Positions 1-8,625 of a stretch of 64,000 nucleotides of DNA are shown here, one piece after another. A program made the position numbers and the translations under genes. The stretch is taken from contig JBOFKD010000297.1 in NCBI GenBank assembly GCA_051657165.1, forward strand, positions 1 through 64,000, written 5' to 3'. The stretch's first letter is position 1. Each line of letters begins with the position of its first letter. The notes under the pieces are model-generated. The model did no database searches. It worked only from the letters and a program-made list of their open reading frames with translations, and was not told the origin of the DNA. Origin of the DNA: UBA7332 sp051657165. Its GTDB lineage: Bacteria; Bacteroidota; Bacteroidia; Bacteroidales; UBA7332.

Positions 1-520
1 TAACGCAGAGTGTAGGGTCACATGGCATGTGACCGGAGTTCAAAATAGTATGCCATCTCGAATACCCCACAATTATATACGCTGGGATAAGTCCATAATG
101 ATTACTCTTACCATAAATCTCTAACATATTATATCGGGCATACGCTCTGAAACTCCCGTACTTCTTGTTTCTTATTTCTTCTATGCATAGGATCAGTGCG
201 ACAACATGTAGATGCGATTCTCATTGCCATTTATCCTGTTCTTTTACACCGAAGGTGTAATTTGTCTGTAACCGCGTTTTGAATCCTGAATCGGAACGGA
301 TGAAGGAGTCAAAGCGTGGCTGATTGCCAGCCTGACACCACAACCCCGAAGGTGGTTGTTTGTGAAGAAAGTGACCAAAACAGGGATCAGCGGATTATTG
401 AAGCAAATCATAAGATTTGAATATTATTAAATAAAATAATACAATAAAAACTAGTTATAACAAATAATAACTACATTTGCAACAAAGCATAGAAAAACAT
501 TTACACATCCAGAGACAGGC
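1..520. other. Gene-poor left edge with short inverted repeats
   Basis: No gene can be supported here. Visible structures are a 9-bp perfect inverted repeat with one central base at 16-34 (GGTCACATG / CATGTGACC), a 7-3-7 hairpin at 244-260 (TTACACC GAA GGTGTAA) and a partial hairpin around 338-361 that also has CCGAAGG at its tip. On the minus strand an unstarted reading frame is open from about position 220 to the left edge. On the plus strand a frame is open from 290 to the stop at 428-430. Neither has recognisable content, so both may be gene remnants or chance. Confidence 0.4.
472..479 (+). promoter_or_regulatory. Bacteroidetes-type -7 box TACATTTG
   Basis: TACATTTG fits the Bacteroidetes -7 consensus TAnnTTTG exactly and lies 41 bp before the ATG of the small ORF at 521. 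No clear -33 TTTG is found 19-21 bp upstream, so the promoter is only half supported. Confidence 0.4.
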
Positions 521-682
521 ATGATTTACATATACGATTATAACTCACGATTAGGATTTGCTTTATATAAATCACGTACTCTATTAAGTGATAATGGAAT
601 TGAGCAGTGGGTACGTAATCTACCAACAGATGATTGGATGGTAATTCAGGATATCCCAGTCATAAGATTTGTCGGGCTATAG
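521..682 (+). CDS. Small ORF, 53 aa, unknown function
   Basis: The frame starts MIYIYDYNSRLGFALYKSRT and ends VIRFVGL before TAG at 680-682. I do not recognise it. It has a sensible ATG, follows a TAnnTTTG box by 41 bp and is followed 39 bp later by a lipoprotein gene on the same strand, so the two could be co-transcribed. It has no signal peptide or membrane segment and several aromatic residues. Its short length makes a chance ORF quite possible. Confidence 0.3.
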   Translation: MIYIYDYNSRLGFALYKSRTLLSDNGIEQWVRNLPTDDWMVIQDIPVIRFVGL

Positions 683-721
683 TATATTTTATTATATAAT
701 AAAAACACAATAACAATAAAT

Positions 722-1132
722 ATGAGACTAAAATGTATTTTCCTAATGATGATGACTCTTTTTTCTATCACTTTCTCATCGTGCGATAAAGACGAAAAGG
801 ATAATATAGACTCTTGGGTTAGTAAACTAAAACTTGAACAGACCCTTTGGGAAGGAAATTATTATAGTGAAGATAGTCCGAAAGGTATCCTGGTAAAAAT
901 AACATTTCTGGATACAGATCGTTTGGTATATTCTTTTACTCATTATACCTCTAATGCAAGTTATAAGAGATCAAACAGATTGCTCAGTATAAAACAAATC
1001 GGCGGTAATAAATTATTGGATGGAGATTGGATTATTGTAGAAGCCAATTCTTCAGGAATGACTTTATTAAGAAATCCACAGAGTACAAGTGGAGAGGATT
1101 CGGCCAAACTGGTTATAAAACAGGTTTGGTAA
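722..1132 (+). CDS. Putative lipoprotein, 136 aa
   Basis: The N-terminus has a short basic region, a hydrophobic stretch and a lipobox ending FSSC, followed by DKDEKD. This is a signal peptidase II cleavage site with the acidic residues after Cys that mark surface-exported lipoproteins in Bacteroidetes. The rest of the protein, about 115 residues, includes ILVKITFLDTDRLVYSF and looks like a small beta-rich domain. No family is recognised. The start is the first ATG in an AT-rich leader typical of this phylum. Transcription probably ends at the hairpin at 1171-1204. The upstream 53-aa ORF may share its promoter. Confidence 0.7.
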   Translation: MRLKCIFLMMMTLFSITFSSCDKDEKDNIDSWVSKLKLEQTLWEGNYYSEDSPKGILVKITFLDTDRLVYSFTHYTSNASYKRSNRLLSIKQIGGNKLLDGDWIIVEANSSGMTLLRNPQSTSGEDSAKLVIKQVW

Positions 1133-1170
1133 AATAAATGCTTGAATTGAAAAGGGAATCAATCTATGAT

Positions 1171-1204
1171 AAAAAAAAGGATACATAAACTGTATCCTTT
1201 TTTT
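1171..1204. terminator. Bidirectional terminator
   Basis: GGATACA (1179-1185) pairs with TGTATCC (1191-1197) around a 5-nt loop. It is flanked by A8 on the left and T7 on the right, so it can end transcription from both directions, serving the lipoprotein gene (plus) and the yqaA-like gene (minus). Confidence 0.85.
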
Positions 1205-1221
1205 ATTTTGAAGTTATCTCA

Positions 1222-1671
1222 TTAAAACCAGCTTACGACCTGGTTTACACCTTCAATAAACACGACGTAGCGGATAAACTTCCCAAGAAGCATTGATATA
1301 GCTACAATCCAGACATTACTTCGCATAAAGCCCAGAGCTACAGCTATAATATCGCCTATTCCGGGAAGGAATGCAAAAAATGCGGTCCAGGAACCTTTCT
1401 TCTGCAACCAGTTCTGAAACTTATCGATTTTGGGTTTAGGTACTTTGAGGTACTTTTCGATCCACTCAATTTTCCCCAGGTGTCCGAGCCAGTAACAGCT
1501 CATCCCTCCCAGCCAGTTTCCCAGTGTAGCCGCAGCGATACATCCCCACTGATCCATACCGGCAAGTATTAAAGCACTAAAAACAACTTCAGAACTAAAG
1601 GGGAGTATAGTTGCTGCCAGAAAAGCAGCAATAAAAAGCCCGACATAACCCCATTCGGCAAATTCTACCAT
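1222..1671 (-). CDS. YqaA/DedA-like membrane protein (VTT domain)
   Basis: 149-residue integral membrane protein of the SNARE-associated/VTT superfamily. N-terminal helices (VGLFIAAFLAATILPFSSEVVFSALI) are followed by GNWLGGMSCYWLGHLG, an amphipathic charged stretch (EKYLKVPKPKIDKFQNWLQKKG) and FLPGIGDIIAVALGFMR, the layout of E. coli YqaA. DedA-family proteins are linked to lipid-carrier recycling and membrane homeostasis; the exact role of YqaA members is not established. It lies 12 bp downstream of the membrane-protein gene that starts at 2667, so the two probably form an operon. The length is normal for YqaA. Confidence 0.85.
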   Translation of the reverse strand: MVEFAEWGYVGLFIAAFLAATILPFSSEVVFSALILAGMDQWGCIAAATLGNWLGGMSCYWLGHLGKIEWIEKYLKVPKPKIDKFQNWLQKKGSWTAFFAFLPGIGDIIAVALGFMRSNVWIVAISMLLGKFIRYVVFIEGVNQVVSWF

Positions 1672-1683
1672 AAGAATATTTTG

Positions 1684-2667
1684 TTATAAGACTAATAAGC
1701 CTGTTAATACATATAATAATAACGCTATGAAGAAAAGGTAGTTGATTAACCGTCCTCTTTTTATTGTAAAATAATTCGCTATGAAATAGGCTGCCAGAAA
1801 ATCAGCCGACCAATGCAGCGGATAAAGAGCATTACCTTTGAATACGGCAATTGCCAGCAAAACAAAATATGTCAGCAACAGAAAATCATAGGAACTCCTG
1901 ACACGAACCTTATCCTGTGTTGTCCCAAATTTGAGAGAGGCCGCCGTGATGAGCACAAGCGTAAGCGTGAGAAGCGAATGGGCCATCTCCGCATATGTCC
2001 ATACCGAGAAATCCGGAAAAGAAAAGTGCGTTAAGGAACTGAATATTTCCCACATACGTGAGCTCTGATCCATGATAAAATAGGGAAAAGAGGCTATGAT
2101 ATAGGGTGCTGAAATACCAAATAAAATGGCTGCCACATTTTTTACTGTGAAAATACGCATGAAAAACAATGCGATAAACAGTAGCGGCAGTAACCACAGA
2201 AGATCTATACAAAACAACGTAGCTATCGAATAGAATAATGCATAGTTAAAGATGGCACGCTGTGATTTTTCAAGCTGATAGGAATGCAGCAAAAAGAGAT
2301 AGCTCAATGACATAAACAATACGGAAAACACAACCGAGAGCGAGATATTTGCGCCAATATATTGCAGACTTATCACGAGAAAGAAAAGAAAAGGTAGTGT
2401 GCTCTTTTCTCTTATAAGGCTAAACATATCAATAATCTGTAATAATACAAATGCAATTAACAACGTTATAACAGCAAGAACCGTACTGTTCCATATGAAT
2501 GGAAGTCCGGAAATGAAGTTTGCAACCAACCCGTATACGGGCTGGACTATATTTAATGTATCAGAAGGAACTGACAGTAAAAAATCAGCCAGAAGATATA
2601 TGCCTAATAGCAGAATCGATGCCGGAATAGTCAGCTGACTTTTCCCAATCTTAGTTAAGCTTGTCAT
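1684..2667 (-). CDS. Polytopic membrane protein, DUF6427-like
   Basis: 327 residues, almost entirely hydrophobic, with roughly 9-10 predicted membrane helices and little extra-membrane sequence. It resembles the uncharacterised Bacteroidetes integral membrane family I know as DUF6427; that assignment is from memory of its composition and layout, not from a search. I start it at the ATG at 2667 (MTSLTKIGKSQLTIPASILL). The frame extends five codons upstream to a TTG, which is less likely. It is separated from purD upstream by a strong terminator and is followed after 16 bp by the YqaA-like gene. Confidence 0.6.
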   Translation of the reverse strand: MTSLTKIGKSQLTIPASILLLGIYLLADFLLSVPSDTLNIVQPVYGLVANFISGLPFIWNSTVLAVITLLIAFVLLQIIDMFSLIREKSTLPFLFFLVISLQYIGANISLSVVFSVLFMSLSYLFLLHSYQLEKSQRAIFNYALFYSIATLFCIDLLWLLPLLFIALFFMRIFTVKNVAAILFGISAPYIIASFPYFIMDQSSRMWEIFSSLTHFSFPDFSVWTYAEMAHSLLTLTLVLITAASLKFGTTQDKVRVRSSYDFLLLTYFVLLAIAVFKGNALYPLHWSADFLAAYFIANYFTIKRGRLINYLFFIALLLYVLTGLLVL

Positions 2668-2717
2668 AATAAGTAATATCAAAAATTTACTACCGTGTTT
2701 TGAGTAACTTCTATTGC

Positions 2718-2752
2718 TAAAAAAAAACGGGCTATAAATGAATTATAGCCCG
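2718..2752 (-). terminator. Terminator after purD
   Basis: CGGGCTATAA (2728-2737) and TTATAGCCCG (2743-2752) form a perfect 10-bp stem with a 5-nt loop. Read on the minus strand it is followed by a T9 run, a textbook intrinsic terminator for purD. Confidence 0.9.
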
Positions 2753-2777
2753 AATGTATAGATTTTTTTTTGATTGA

Positions 2778-4046
2778 TTACAGATCAAAGCCAATATCTG
2801 AACGGAAATACTTACCGTCATACGAAATCTTAGCTGCATTGCGGAAGGATGTTGCCAGTGCCTCGTCTTTTGAATTGCCATAAGAGCTTACGGCAATTAC
2901 ACGGCCACCATCCGTTACGATAGCTCCGTCTGCCTCTTTTGTTCCGGCATGAAACACAATTGAATCCGTGATCTGATCCAGTCCGGAGATCACTTTTCCT
3001 TTTTCATAGTCGCCCGGATATCCGCCTGAAACCAGCATTACAGTCACAGCCGAACGCGGATCTTCTTCGAGTGTTTTCTCATTTAAAGTGCCCTCAGCTA
3101 CACCTTCAAACAAATCCAGAAGATCAGATTTGATACGAAGCATTACAGCTTCGGTCTCAGGATCACCCATACGTACATTATATTCAATAACCATCGGCTC
3201 GCCGTTTACACGGATCAGACCCAGGAAAATAAATCCTTTGTATTCTATACCTTCAGCTTTCAGACCATTCACCGTAGGAATAACAATACGCTCTTCAACT
3301 TTCTTCATGAATGTTTCATCGGCAAAAGGGACAGGAGATACGGCACCCATTCCTCCGGTATTCAATCCGGTGTCGCCTTCTCCAATACGCTTGTAATCTT
3401 TTGCCACAGGCAGAATTTTATAAGATTCTCCGTCTGACAGTACGAATACCGAACATTCAATACCACTTAAGAATTCTTCGATTACAACGGTGTGACTAGC
3501 CTGTCCGAACATACCGTTCAGCATAGCTGCCAGCTCTTGTTTAGCTTCCTCCAGAGACTCAATAATAAGAACTCCTTTTCCGGCAGCCAGACCATCAGCT
3601 TTCAGCACATACGGAGCTTCAAGTGACTCAAGAAAAGCATAGCCTTCACTCAGTGTTTCCTTTGTAAAACTCTGATAGCGGGCTGTAGGGATATTGTGAC
3701 GCATCATAAACGCCTTCGCAAAATCTTTACTTCCTTCTAACTGAGCTCCCTCTTTTGATGGTCCGATCACAGGAATATGCTTCAGCTGATCGTCGTTTTT
3801 GAAGAAATCAAATACGCCTTTAACCAAAGGGTCTTCAGGACCGACTACCACCATCGTGATGCTATTGGCAAGGACAAACTCCTTTATCTGAGGAAAATCA
3901 GATGCAGCCATTGGCACATTTGTACCAATCATTGCAGTTCCCGCATTACCGGGTGCAATAAACAGATTATCCAGCTTATTGCTTTGTTTCATCTTCCATG
4001 CTAACGCATTTTCTCTTCCTCCAGATCCAAGTAATAGAATGTTCAT
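2778..4046 (-). CDS. purD: Phosphoribosylamine-glycine ligase (GARS)
   Basis: Second step of de novo purine synthesis: ATP-dependent ligation of glycine to phosphoribosylamine in the cytoplasm. The 422 residues match the family length. The N-terminal domain begins MNILLLGSGGRENALAWKM, the central part is an ATP-grasp fold (KADGLAAGKGV near residue 150), and the diagnostic PurD signature RMGDPETEA lies near residue 293. The start is the only reasonable ATG. It lies 35 bp downstream of the DPP IV-like gene on the same strand and could be transcribed from it. It ends at a strong terminator. Confidence 0.97.
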   Translation of the reverse strand: MNILLLGSGGRENALAWKMKQSNKLDNLFIAPGNAGTAMIGTNVPMAASDFPQIKEFVLANSITMVVVGPEDPLVKGVFDFFKNDDQLKHIPVIGPSKEGAQLEGSKDFAKAFMMRHNIPTARYQSFTKETLSEGYAFLESLEAPYVLKADGLAAGKGVLIIESLEEAKQELAAMLNGMFGQASHTVVIEEFLSGIECSVFVLSDGESYKILPVAKDYKRIGEGDTGLNTGGMGAVSPVPFADETFMKKVEERIVIPTVNGLKAEGIEYKGFIFLGLIRVNGEPMVIEYNVRMGDPETEAVMLRIKSDLLDLFEGVAEGTLNEKTLEEDPRSAVTVMLVSGGYPGDYEKGKVISGLDQITDSIVFHAGTKEADGAIVTDGGRVIAVSSYGNSKDEALATSFRNAAKISYDGKYFRSDIGFDL

Positions 4047-4081
4047 GTCTTCTGTTGTAATAAATCGATTATAATTAGATA

Positions 4082-6208
4082 TTATCTTAAATTTTTCTCA
4101 AAATAGCGCGTAATGACTTCATGCAGGTGTACCCGGTCAATCCCTCTGACATTATGCTCATGTCCGGGATATACGAAATAATCAGGATAGGTTCCGGATT
4201 TTACACAAGCGTCCAGAAAACGAAGCGCATGCTGCATAAGCACAACATTATCCTCATCATCGTGGATCAGCAATAAATCGCCTTTCAGATCTCCGGCACG
4301 GTTGCTCAGATTGCTCGCATTGTATCCTTCCGGATTATCCTGCGGCGTATCCATATAGCGCTCACCATACATGATTTCGTATAGACTCCAGTCAGTTACG
4401 GCTCCGCCTGCTACTCCGACTTTGAATATTTCAGGATAGGTAAGCAGAAGATTAGTCGTCATGAATCCGCCAAAGCTCCATCCGTGCACACCTATGCGGT
4501 TATTATCAACATAAGGGAGTGATGCCAGAAGCTCCGCTCCTTTAACCTGATCTTTCATCTCTTCTGTTCCCAGCTGACGATGAATTACACTTTCGAATTC
4601 GTGCCCGCGGTTGGCTGATCCCCGGTTATCAACAGTAAATACTACATAACCCAGCTGAGCCATATACACATCCCATCCGCGTGCTCCCGACATCCAGGAG
4701 TCTGTTACCAGCTGAGCGTGAGGCCCGCCATATACATAGACAACGGCCGGATATTTTTTAGTTGAATCAAAATCCACCGGTTTGATCAGACGATAATGAA
4801 GATCTGTCTTTCCGTCTGCCGCTTTTATTGTACCCAAAGAGATTTCAGGCATTGTATAATTCTTATACGGATCAGAAGCCGTAAGCAGATTGGCTGATTT
4901 CAGAGATTTTGTATCCGTCACATCTATACGGCGTGGAGTCGTTGTGTTGCTGAAATTATCAATCAGGTAGCGGCCGTTTGCCGAAAGCTGTACATGGTGC
5001 GTACCGTTATTAGCGGTCAGACGGGTACGTTTGCCTGATTTCAGCTCTATTTTATATGTATTCTTCTGAATTGGCGAAGCTTCCGTTGATTCGATAAACA
5101 GGTTTTCGCCCTTTTCGTCAAATCCCAATACATTCAGTACCATCCAGTCGCCTTGTGTCAGCTGACGTTTTTTGTTTCCTTTCGTATCATAGATGTAAAG
5201 ATGATTGAAGCCATCCTGTTTACTTTGCCAGATAAATTCATCCGGATTATTTGGTAAAAACAGAACCGGATTCTCAGGCTCAACATATCTTTTGTCTGTT
5301 TCCTTAATCAGAGATGAAACCCGTTTTCCTGTTTTCACATCATAGGTAACCAGTTCCAGAGAATCCTGTCCGCGATTCAGTTCACTTACGTAGATTAACG
5401 ATTCATCCGGTGACCATGCTATGTTAGTCAGGTATTTCTCTTTCGGAAGTCCGGTTTTAAGAAACAGAGTATCTCCGGTCAGTGCATTATACACACCTAT
5501 TGTGACGTGATGACTTTTTGAACCGGCCATCGGATATCTCACCTCTTTAATAACGGCCGGCTTCTCTTTAATAGAAAGAAGCGGATATACAGGCACCATT
5601 GTTTCGTCCATTCTGTAGAAGGCCAGCTTATCTCCTGAAGGCGACCAGAATGTTCCTTTTGAGATACCAAACTCACGCTGATGTACAGCCTGTCCGTTTA
5701 CGATACCCGCATTATTATCATTGGTGATTTGTGTTTCATTTCCGTTAGCATCCGTCACGAATAAGTTATTCGCTCTCGTGTATGCCATTCGTTTGGATTG
5801 ACGGGAGAAGTCTGTATTTTCTTTCCCGTTTGAAGGTATTTCATAAAGAACTGTTTTCTTCTTAAAGTCATACGCCAGGAGCGTATCACCTTTAAAGAAT
5901 TCTATAACCGGCATTTCTCCCTGAGGAAAAGAAACCGCAGGTATTCTTTTCAGATCAAACTGTGCAAAATCTGCAACCGTCAGAAGGACTTGCTTCTTTT
6001 TCAGTTTTAGCGGATCTGCTACGTACAAAGTATCACCCTGTTGATAAACAACCTGATTACCGAACCATTGCAATTGCTTTTTACTTGCAGGAATAAACTT
6101 CTGGTAAGTTTTACCTCCCGGAGTCAAGTCATGAAGCGTTAGTTTTGTGTTTTGTGCACTCAATGGCATAAGAAAAACGAGTAAGAATAATGTGTAAAGT
6201 GTTCTCAT
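4082..6208 (-). CDS. S9B dipeptidyl peptidase IV-like serine peptidase
   Basis: 708-residue secreted or periplasmic peptidase. A signal peptide (MRTLYTLFLLVFLMPLSAQ) precedes an N-terminal beta-propeller domain (about 60-460) and a C-terminal alpha/beta-hydrolase domain. The catalytic Ser lies in GWSFGG (about 577), Asp in DDEDN (about 651) and His in GHEHNVRG (about 684), in the order expected for family S9. The DNRGSANRG stretch before the nucleophile also fits DPP IV. Such enzymes release X-Pro dipeptides from peptides and are abundant in peptide-fermenting Bacteroidales. Substrate preference cannot be read from sequence alone. It may share a transcript with purD. Confidence 0.93.
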   Translation of the reverse strand: MRTLYTLFLLVFLMPLSAQNTKLTLHDLTPGGKTYQKFIPASKKQLQWFGNQVVYQQGDTLYVADPLKLKKKQVLLTVADFAQFDLKRIPAVSFPQGEMPVIEFFKGDTLLAYDFKKKTVLYEIPSNGKENTDFSRQSKRMAYTRANNLFVTDANGNETQITNDNNAGIVNGQAVHQREFGISKGTFWSPSGDKLAFYRMDETMVPVYPLLSIKEKPAVIKEVRYPMAGSKSHHVTIGVYNALTGDTLFLKTGLPKEKYLTNIAWSPDESLIYVSELNRGQDSLELVTYDVKTGKRVSSLIKETDKRYVEPENPVLFLPNNPDEFIWQSKQDGFNHLYIYDTKGNKKRQLTQGDWMVLNVLGFDEKGENLFIESTEASPIQKNTYKIELKSGKRTRLTANNGTHHVQLSANGRYLIDNFSNTTTPRRIDVTDTKSLKSANLLTASDPYKNYTMPEISLGTIKAADGKTDLHYRLIKPVDFDSTKKYPAVVYVYGGPHAQLVTDSWMSGARGWDVYMAQLGYVVFTVDNRGSANRGHEFESVIHRQLGTEEMKDQVKGAELLASLPYVDNNRIGVHGWSFGGFMTTNLLLTYPEIFKVGVAGGAVTDWSLYEIMYGERYMDTPQDNPEGYNASNLSNRAGDLKGDLLLIHDDEDNVVLMQHALRFLDACVKSGTYPDYFVYPGHEHNVRGIDRVHLHEVITRYFEKNLR

Positions 6209-6227
6209 ACTTGTAAAAACATAGAAA

Positions 6228-6264
6228 GTGAAGAGTTTTGACTCCTGAGAATCAAACTCTTCAC
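6228..6264 (-). terminator. Hairpin after the methyltransferase gene
   Basis: GTGAAGAGTTT (6228-6238) pairs perfectly with AAACTCTTCAC (6254-6264). On the minus strand it is followed by TTTCTATGTTTTT, a moderately T-rich tail. It lies between the methyltransferase stop and the peptidase start. Confidence 0.7.
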
Positions 6265-6274
6265 CTTCAATTAT

Positions 6275-8221
6275 TTATTTTTTGAATCTGTCAGCCGGAT
6301 TAGAAATTCGCTGGCGTTTTCCACCTGCATCTCTTGTTCCTGCAGGTTTGCGGTCACCACCAAATGAACGTTCTCCTCTTTCTGAACGATCGAATCCTGG
6401 TTTACGATCACCGAATTTACGGTCACCGCCGAATGAACGTTCTTTACGATCGCCAAATTTGCGGTCGCCTCCGAATGAACGTTCTTTGCGATCGCCGAAT
6501 GAGCGTTCGCCTCTTTCTGAACGGTCAAATCCTGGTTTACGGTCTCCGAATTTACGATCTCCTCCGAATGAGCGCTCTTTACGGTCGCCAAACTTGCGGT
6601 CTCCACCGAATGAACGTTCGTTGCGATCGCCGAATGAGCGGTCGCCTCTTTCTGAGCGATCAAATCCTGGTTTACGATCTCCGAATTTACGATCTCCGCC
6701 GAATGAACGCTCTTTACGGTCGCCAAACTTGCGGTCGCCACCGAATGAACGTTCGTTGCGATCACCGAATGAGCGTTCGCCTCGTTCTGAGCGATCAAAT
6801 CCTGGTTTACGATCTCCGAATTTTTTCTCGCCATCGAATGAGCGCTCTTTACGGTCGCCGAACTTGCGGTCGCCACCGAATGAACGTTCGTTGCGATCAC
6901 CGAATGAGCGTTCGCCTCTTTCCTTACGGAATTCGCTACGCGGAGCAGAAGCATTTTTCGCAAACTCTTTGCGGATTTCGTCATCATCACGACGCTTAAA
7001 TGTAATTGGCGTAGCTTCTTCAACTACAGCTTCCTCACCACTTTCAGCCAGTTTCGTTTTAAACTCTTTACGTTTACCTTCGAAGATTTCGAATTTACGG
7101 AACTCACAATCCAATCCACCATTCATCAGTTTGATTTTAGCAGACGGACGAAGACCGATTTTCTCGAAACACTCATAACGGTAGCTCAGAATCCATGTCT
7201 CGCAACCGATAAATACGTGTTTTAGTCTCTCTCCGATATTTTCATACAAACCAAGCAAGTCTTTCGATGAGATACGCTCACCGTAAGGAGGGTTTGTTAC
7301 GATAACACATTTACCTGTTCCCGGAATTTCTGTATATTCCTGAAGAGGTTTAATCGACAGTTCGATACATTTACCAACACCGGCACTTTTAATATTTTCC
7401 TCAGCAATAGCAATTGCACGCGGAGACATATCTGATCCGTAAATTTTGAAGTCAAAATCACGCTCATAAGTTTCATCGTTATATAAACGGTCGAACAACT
7501 CTTCATCATAGTCTTTCCAGCGCTCAAAAGCAAACTCTTTGCGGTAGATTCCCGGAGGGATATTCAAAGCAATCATAGCTGCTTCAATCAACAAAGTTCC
7601 CGAACCACACATTGGATCAAGGAAGTCAGAGTTACCTCTCCATCCTGTTTTTAGAATCATACCCGCAGCAAGCACCTCATTCAGGGGAGCTTCTGTCTGG
7701 TCTGTACGCCATCCTCTTTTATGCAAAGATTCACCCGAGCTATCTAATGATATAGTAACCTGATCATGTGACACATGAAGGTTGATCATCAGATCAGCAT
7801 TTGTTACACGTACGGACGGACGTCTGTTGAATTGCTCCATAAAGTAATCCACAATAGCATCCTTAGCACGGTAAGTCAGGAATTTTGAATGACTAAAATC
7901 ATCTGAGTATACAGTCGCATCAATAGAAAAAGTTTGATCAGCCTGGATGTAGTTTTCCCAACGAATCTTCTTAATTTGTTCGTATACCTGATCTGTATTG
8001 TTTGCTGTAAACTTAGCAATGGGTTTTAGAATACGTACCGCAGTTCTGCAATGCAGGTTTGCTTTGTACATCAATTCCAGGTCACCTTTAAAAGATACCA
8101 TTCGACGACCTATCTCAATTTCATCAGCCCCTAAGTTGGTAAGCTCTTCCGCTAATACATCCTCCAGTTCGGCGAATGTCTTAGCGACCATTTCAAATTT
8201 TTCTGTATTCATTGGTTTCAT
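6275..8221 (-). CDS. THUMP-domain 23S rRNA guanine-N2 methyltransferase-like, with Arg/Gly-rich repeat tail
   Basis: 648 residues. The first 390 or so form a THUMP RNA-binding domain followed by a class I SAM methyltransferase of the RlmL N-terminal (YcbY/RsmC-like) type: SAM-binding DPMCGSGTLLIEAA near residue 202 and catalytic NPPYGER near 310, expected to make m2G in 23S rRNA. The E. coli enzyme is fused to RlmK; here the second domain is absent. Instead, residues about 430-625 are a repeated basic tail built from RSFGGDRKFGDRKE and KPGFDRSERGE segments, probably an RNA-binding RGG-like extension. The start is ATG at 8221; a second ATG three codons in is equally possible. The promoter is at 8261-8289. 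Confidence 0.9.
   Translation of the reverse strand: MKPMNTEKFEMVAKTFAELEDVLAEELTNLGADEIEIGRRMVSFKGDLELMYKANLHCRTAVRILKPIAKFTANNTDQVYEQIKKIRWENYIQADQTFSIDATVYSDDFSHSKFLTYRAKDAIVDYFMEQFNRRPSVRVTNADLMINLHVSHDQVTISLDSSGESLHKRGWRTDQTEAPLNEVLAAGMILKTGWRGNSDFLDPMCGSGTLLIEAAMIALNIPPGIYRKEFAFERWKDYDEELFDRLYNDETYERDFDFKIYGSDMSPRAIAIAEENIKSAGVGKCIELSIKPLQEYTEIPGTGKCVIVTNPPYGERISSKDLLGLYENIGERLKHVFIGCETWILSYRYECFEKIGLRPSAKIKLMNGGLDCEFRKFEIFEGKRKEFKTKLAESGEEAVVEEATPITFKRRDDDEIRKEFAKNASAPRSEFRKERGERSFGDRNERSFGGDRKFGDRKERSFDGEKKFGDRKPGFDRSERGERSFGDRNERSFGGDRKFGDRKERSFGGDRKFGDRKPGFDRSERGDRSFGDRNERSFGGDRKFGDRKERSFGGDRKFGDRKPGFDRSERGERSFGDRKERSFGGDRKFGDRKERSFGGDRKFGDRKPGFDRSERGERSFGGDRKPAGTRDAGGKRQRISNPADRFKK
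6360..6920. repeat. 135-bp tandem repeats inside the methyltransferase gene
   Basis: Four copies of a 135-bp (45-codon) unit; a marker octamer (AATCCTGG) recurs at 6393, 6528, 6663 and 6798. Each unit also contains an internal 42-bp (14-codon) duplication. Copy number is likely to vary between strains by recombination or slippage without breaking the frame. All periods are multiples of three, which keeps other frames open and creates false ORFs on both strands. Confidence 0.95.
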
Positions 8222-8260
8222 GCTGAAACAATAGCTTTTATCCGTTGTTATTTTCTAGTG

Positions 8261-8289
8261 CAAAAGTAATAAAATAAAAGGGAGTTCAA
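8261..8289 (-). promoter_or_regulatory. Promoter of the methyltransferase gene
   Basis: Minus-strand TACTTTTG (8268-8261) matches the -7 consensus TAnnTTTG, with TTG at 8289-8287, 18 bp further upstream. It lies 40 bp before the gene's ATG. The 8222-8625 gap otherwise holds the parS-like half sites at 8530-8559, a duplicated GTTATTAAC (8462, 8489) and a GTTGAAAA/TTTTCAAC inverted pair (8473, 8510). No gene is seen in it. Confidence 0.6.
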
Positions 8290-8529
8290 TCTATATACAT
8301 TCGTCATTCTTATAATCTTTAACTATAAGCACATATATTTCGGATACTTTGGGCTTAAATTCGTTTTTTTAAACATCTGATCCCGCACAAAGAAGCTTAC
8401 TAATTAAAAATCAAATATTTCAACCACCTTCATAAAACAGCTCTAAGGAGGAATCCGGCAAGTTATTAACCGGTTGAAAACTCCTCGGGTTATTAACAAA
8501 ACAGGCAACTTTTCAACAGTTTGATTAAT

Positions 8530-8559
8530 TGTTCCATGTTTTTTTAGGCATGTGAAACA
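8530..8559. promoter_or_regulatory. Possible degenerate parS (split half-sites) before parA
   Basis: TGTTCCATG (8530-8538) and CATGTGAAACA (8549-8559) are inverted around a 10-bp spacer. GTGAAACA is identical to the right half of the usual parS (TGTTTCAC/GTGAAACA). Standard parS halves abut, so this could be a weak ParB or ParA operator instead. The site is 67 bp upstream of the parA ATG. Confidence 0.35.
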
Positions 8560-8625
8560 TTTTATTTATTACTTTGTCCCAGAGTTATAACTAATTTGTA
8601 TAACCCTTATAACCAACAATATAAT

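Noticed and set aside
6282..7178. Long plus-strand frames of 298 and 221 codons opposite the methyltransferase tail, and a 250-codon minus frame in another phase
   Set aside because: They are by-products of the in-frame 135-bp repeats, which keep several frames open; composition is repetitive Arg/Ser/Asn without gene-like features.
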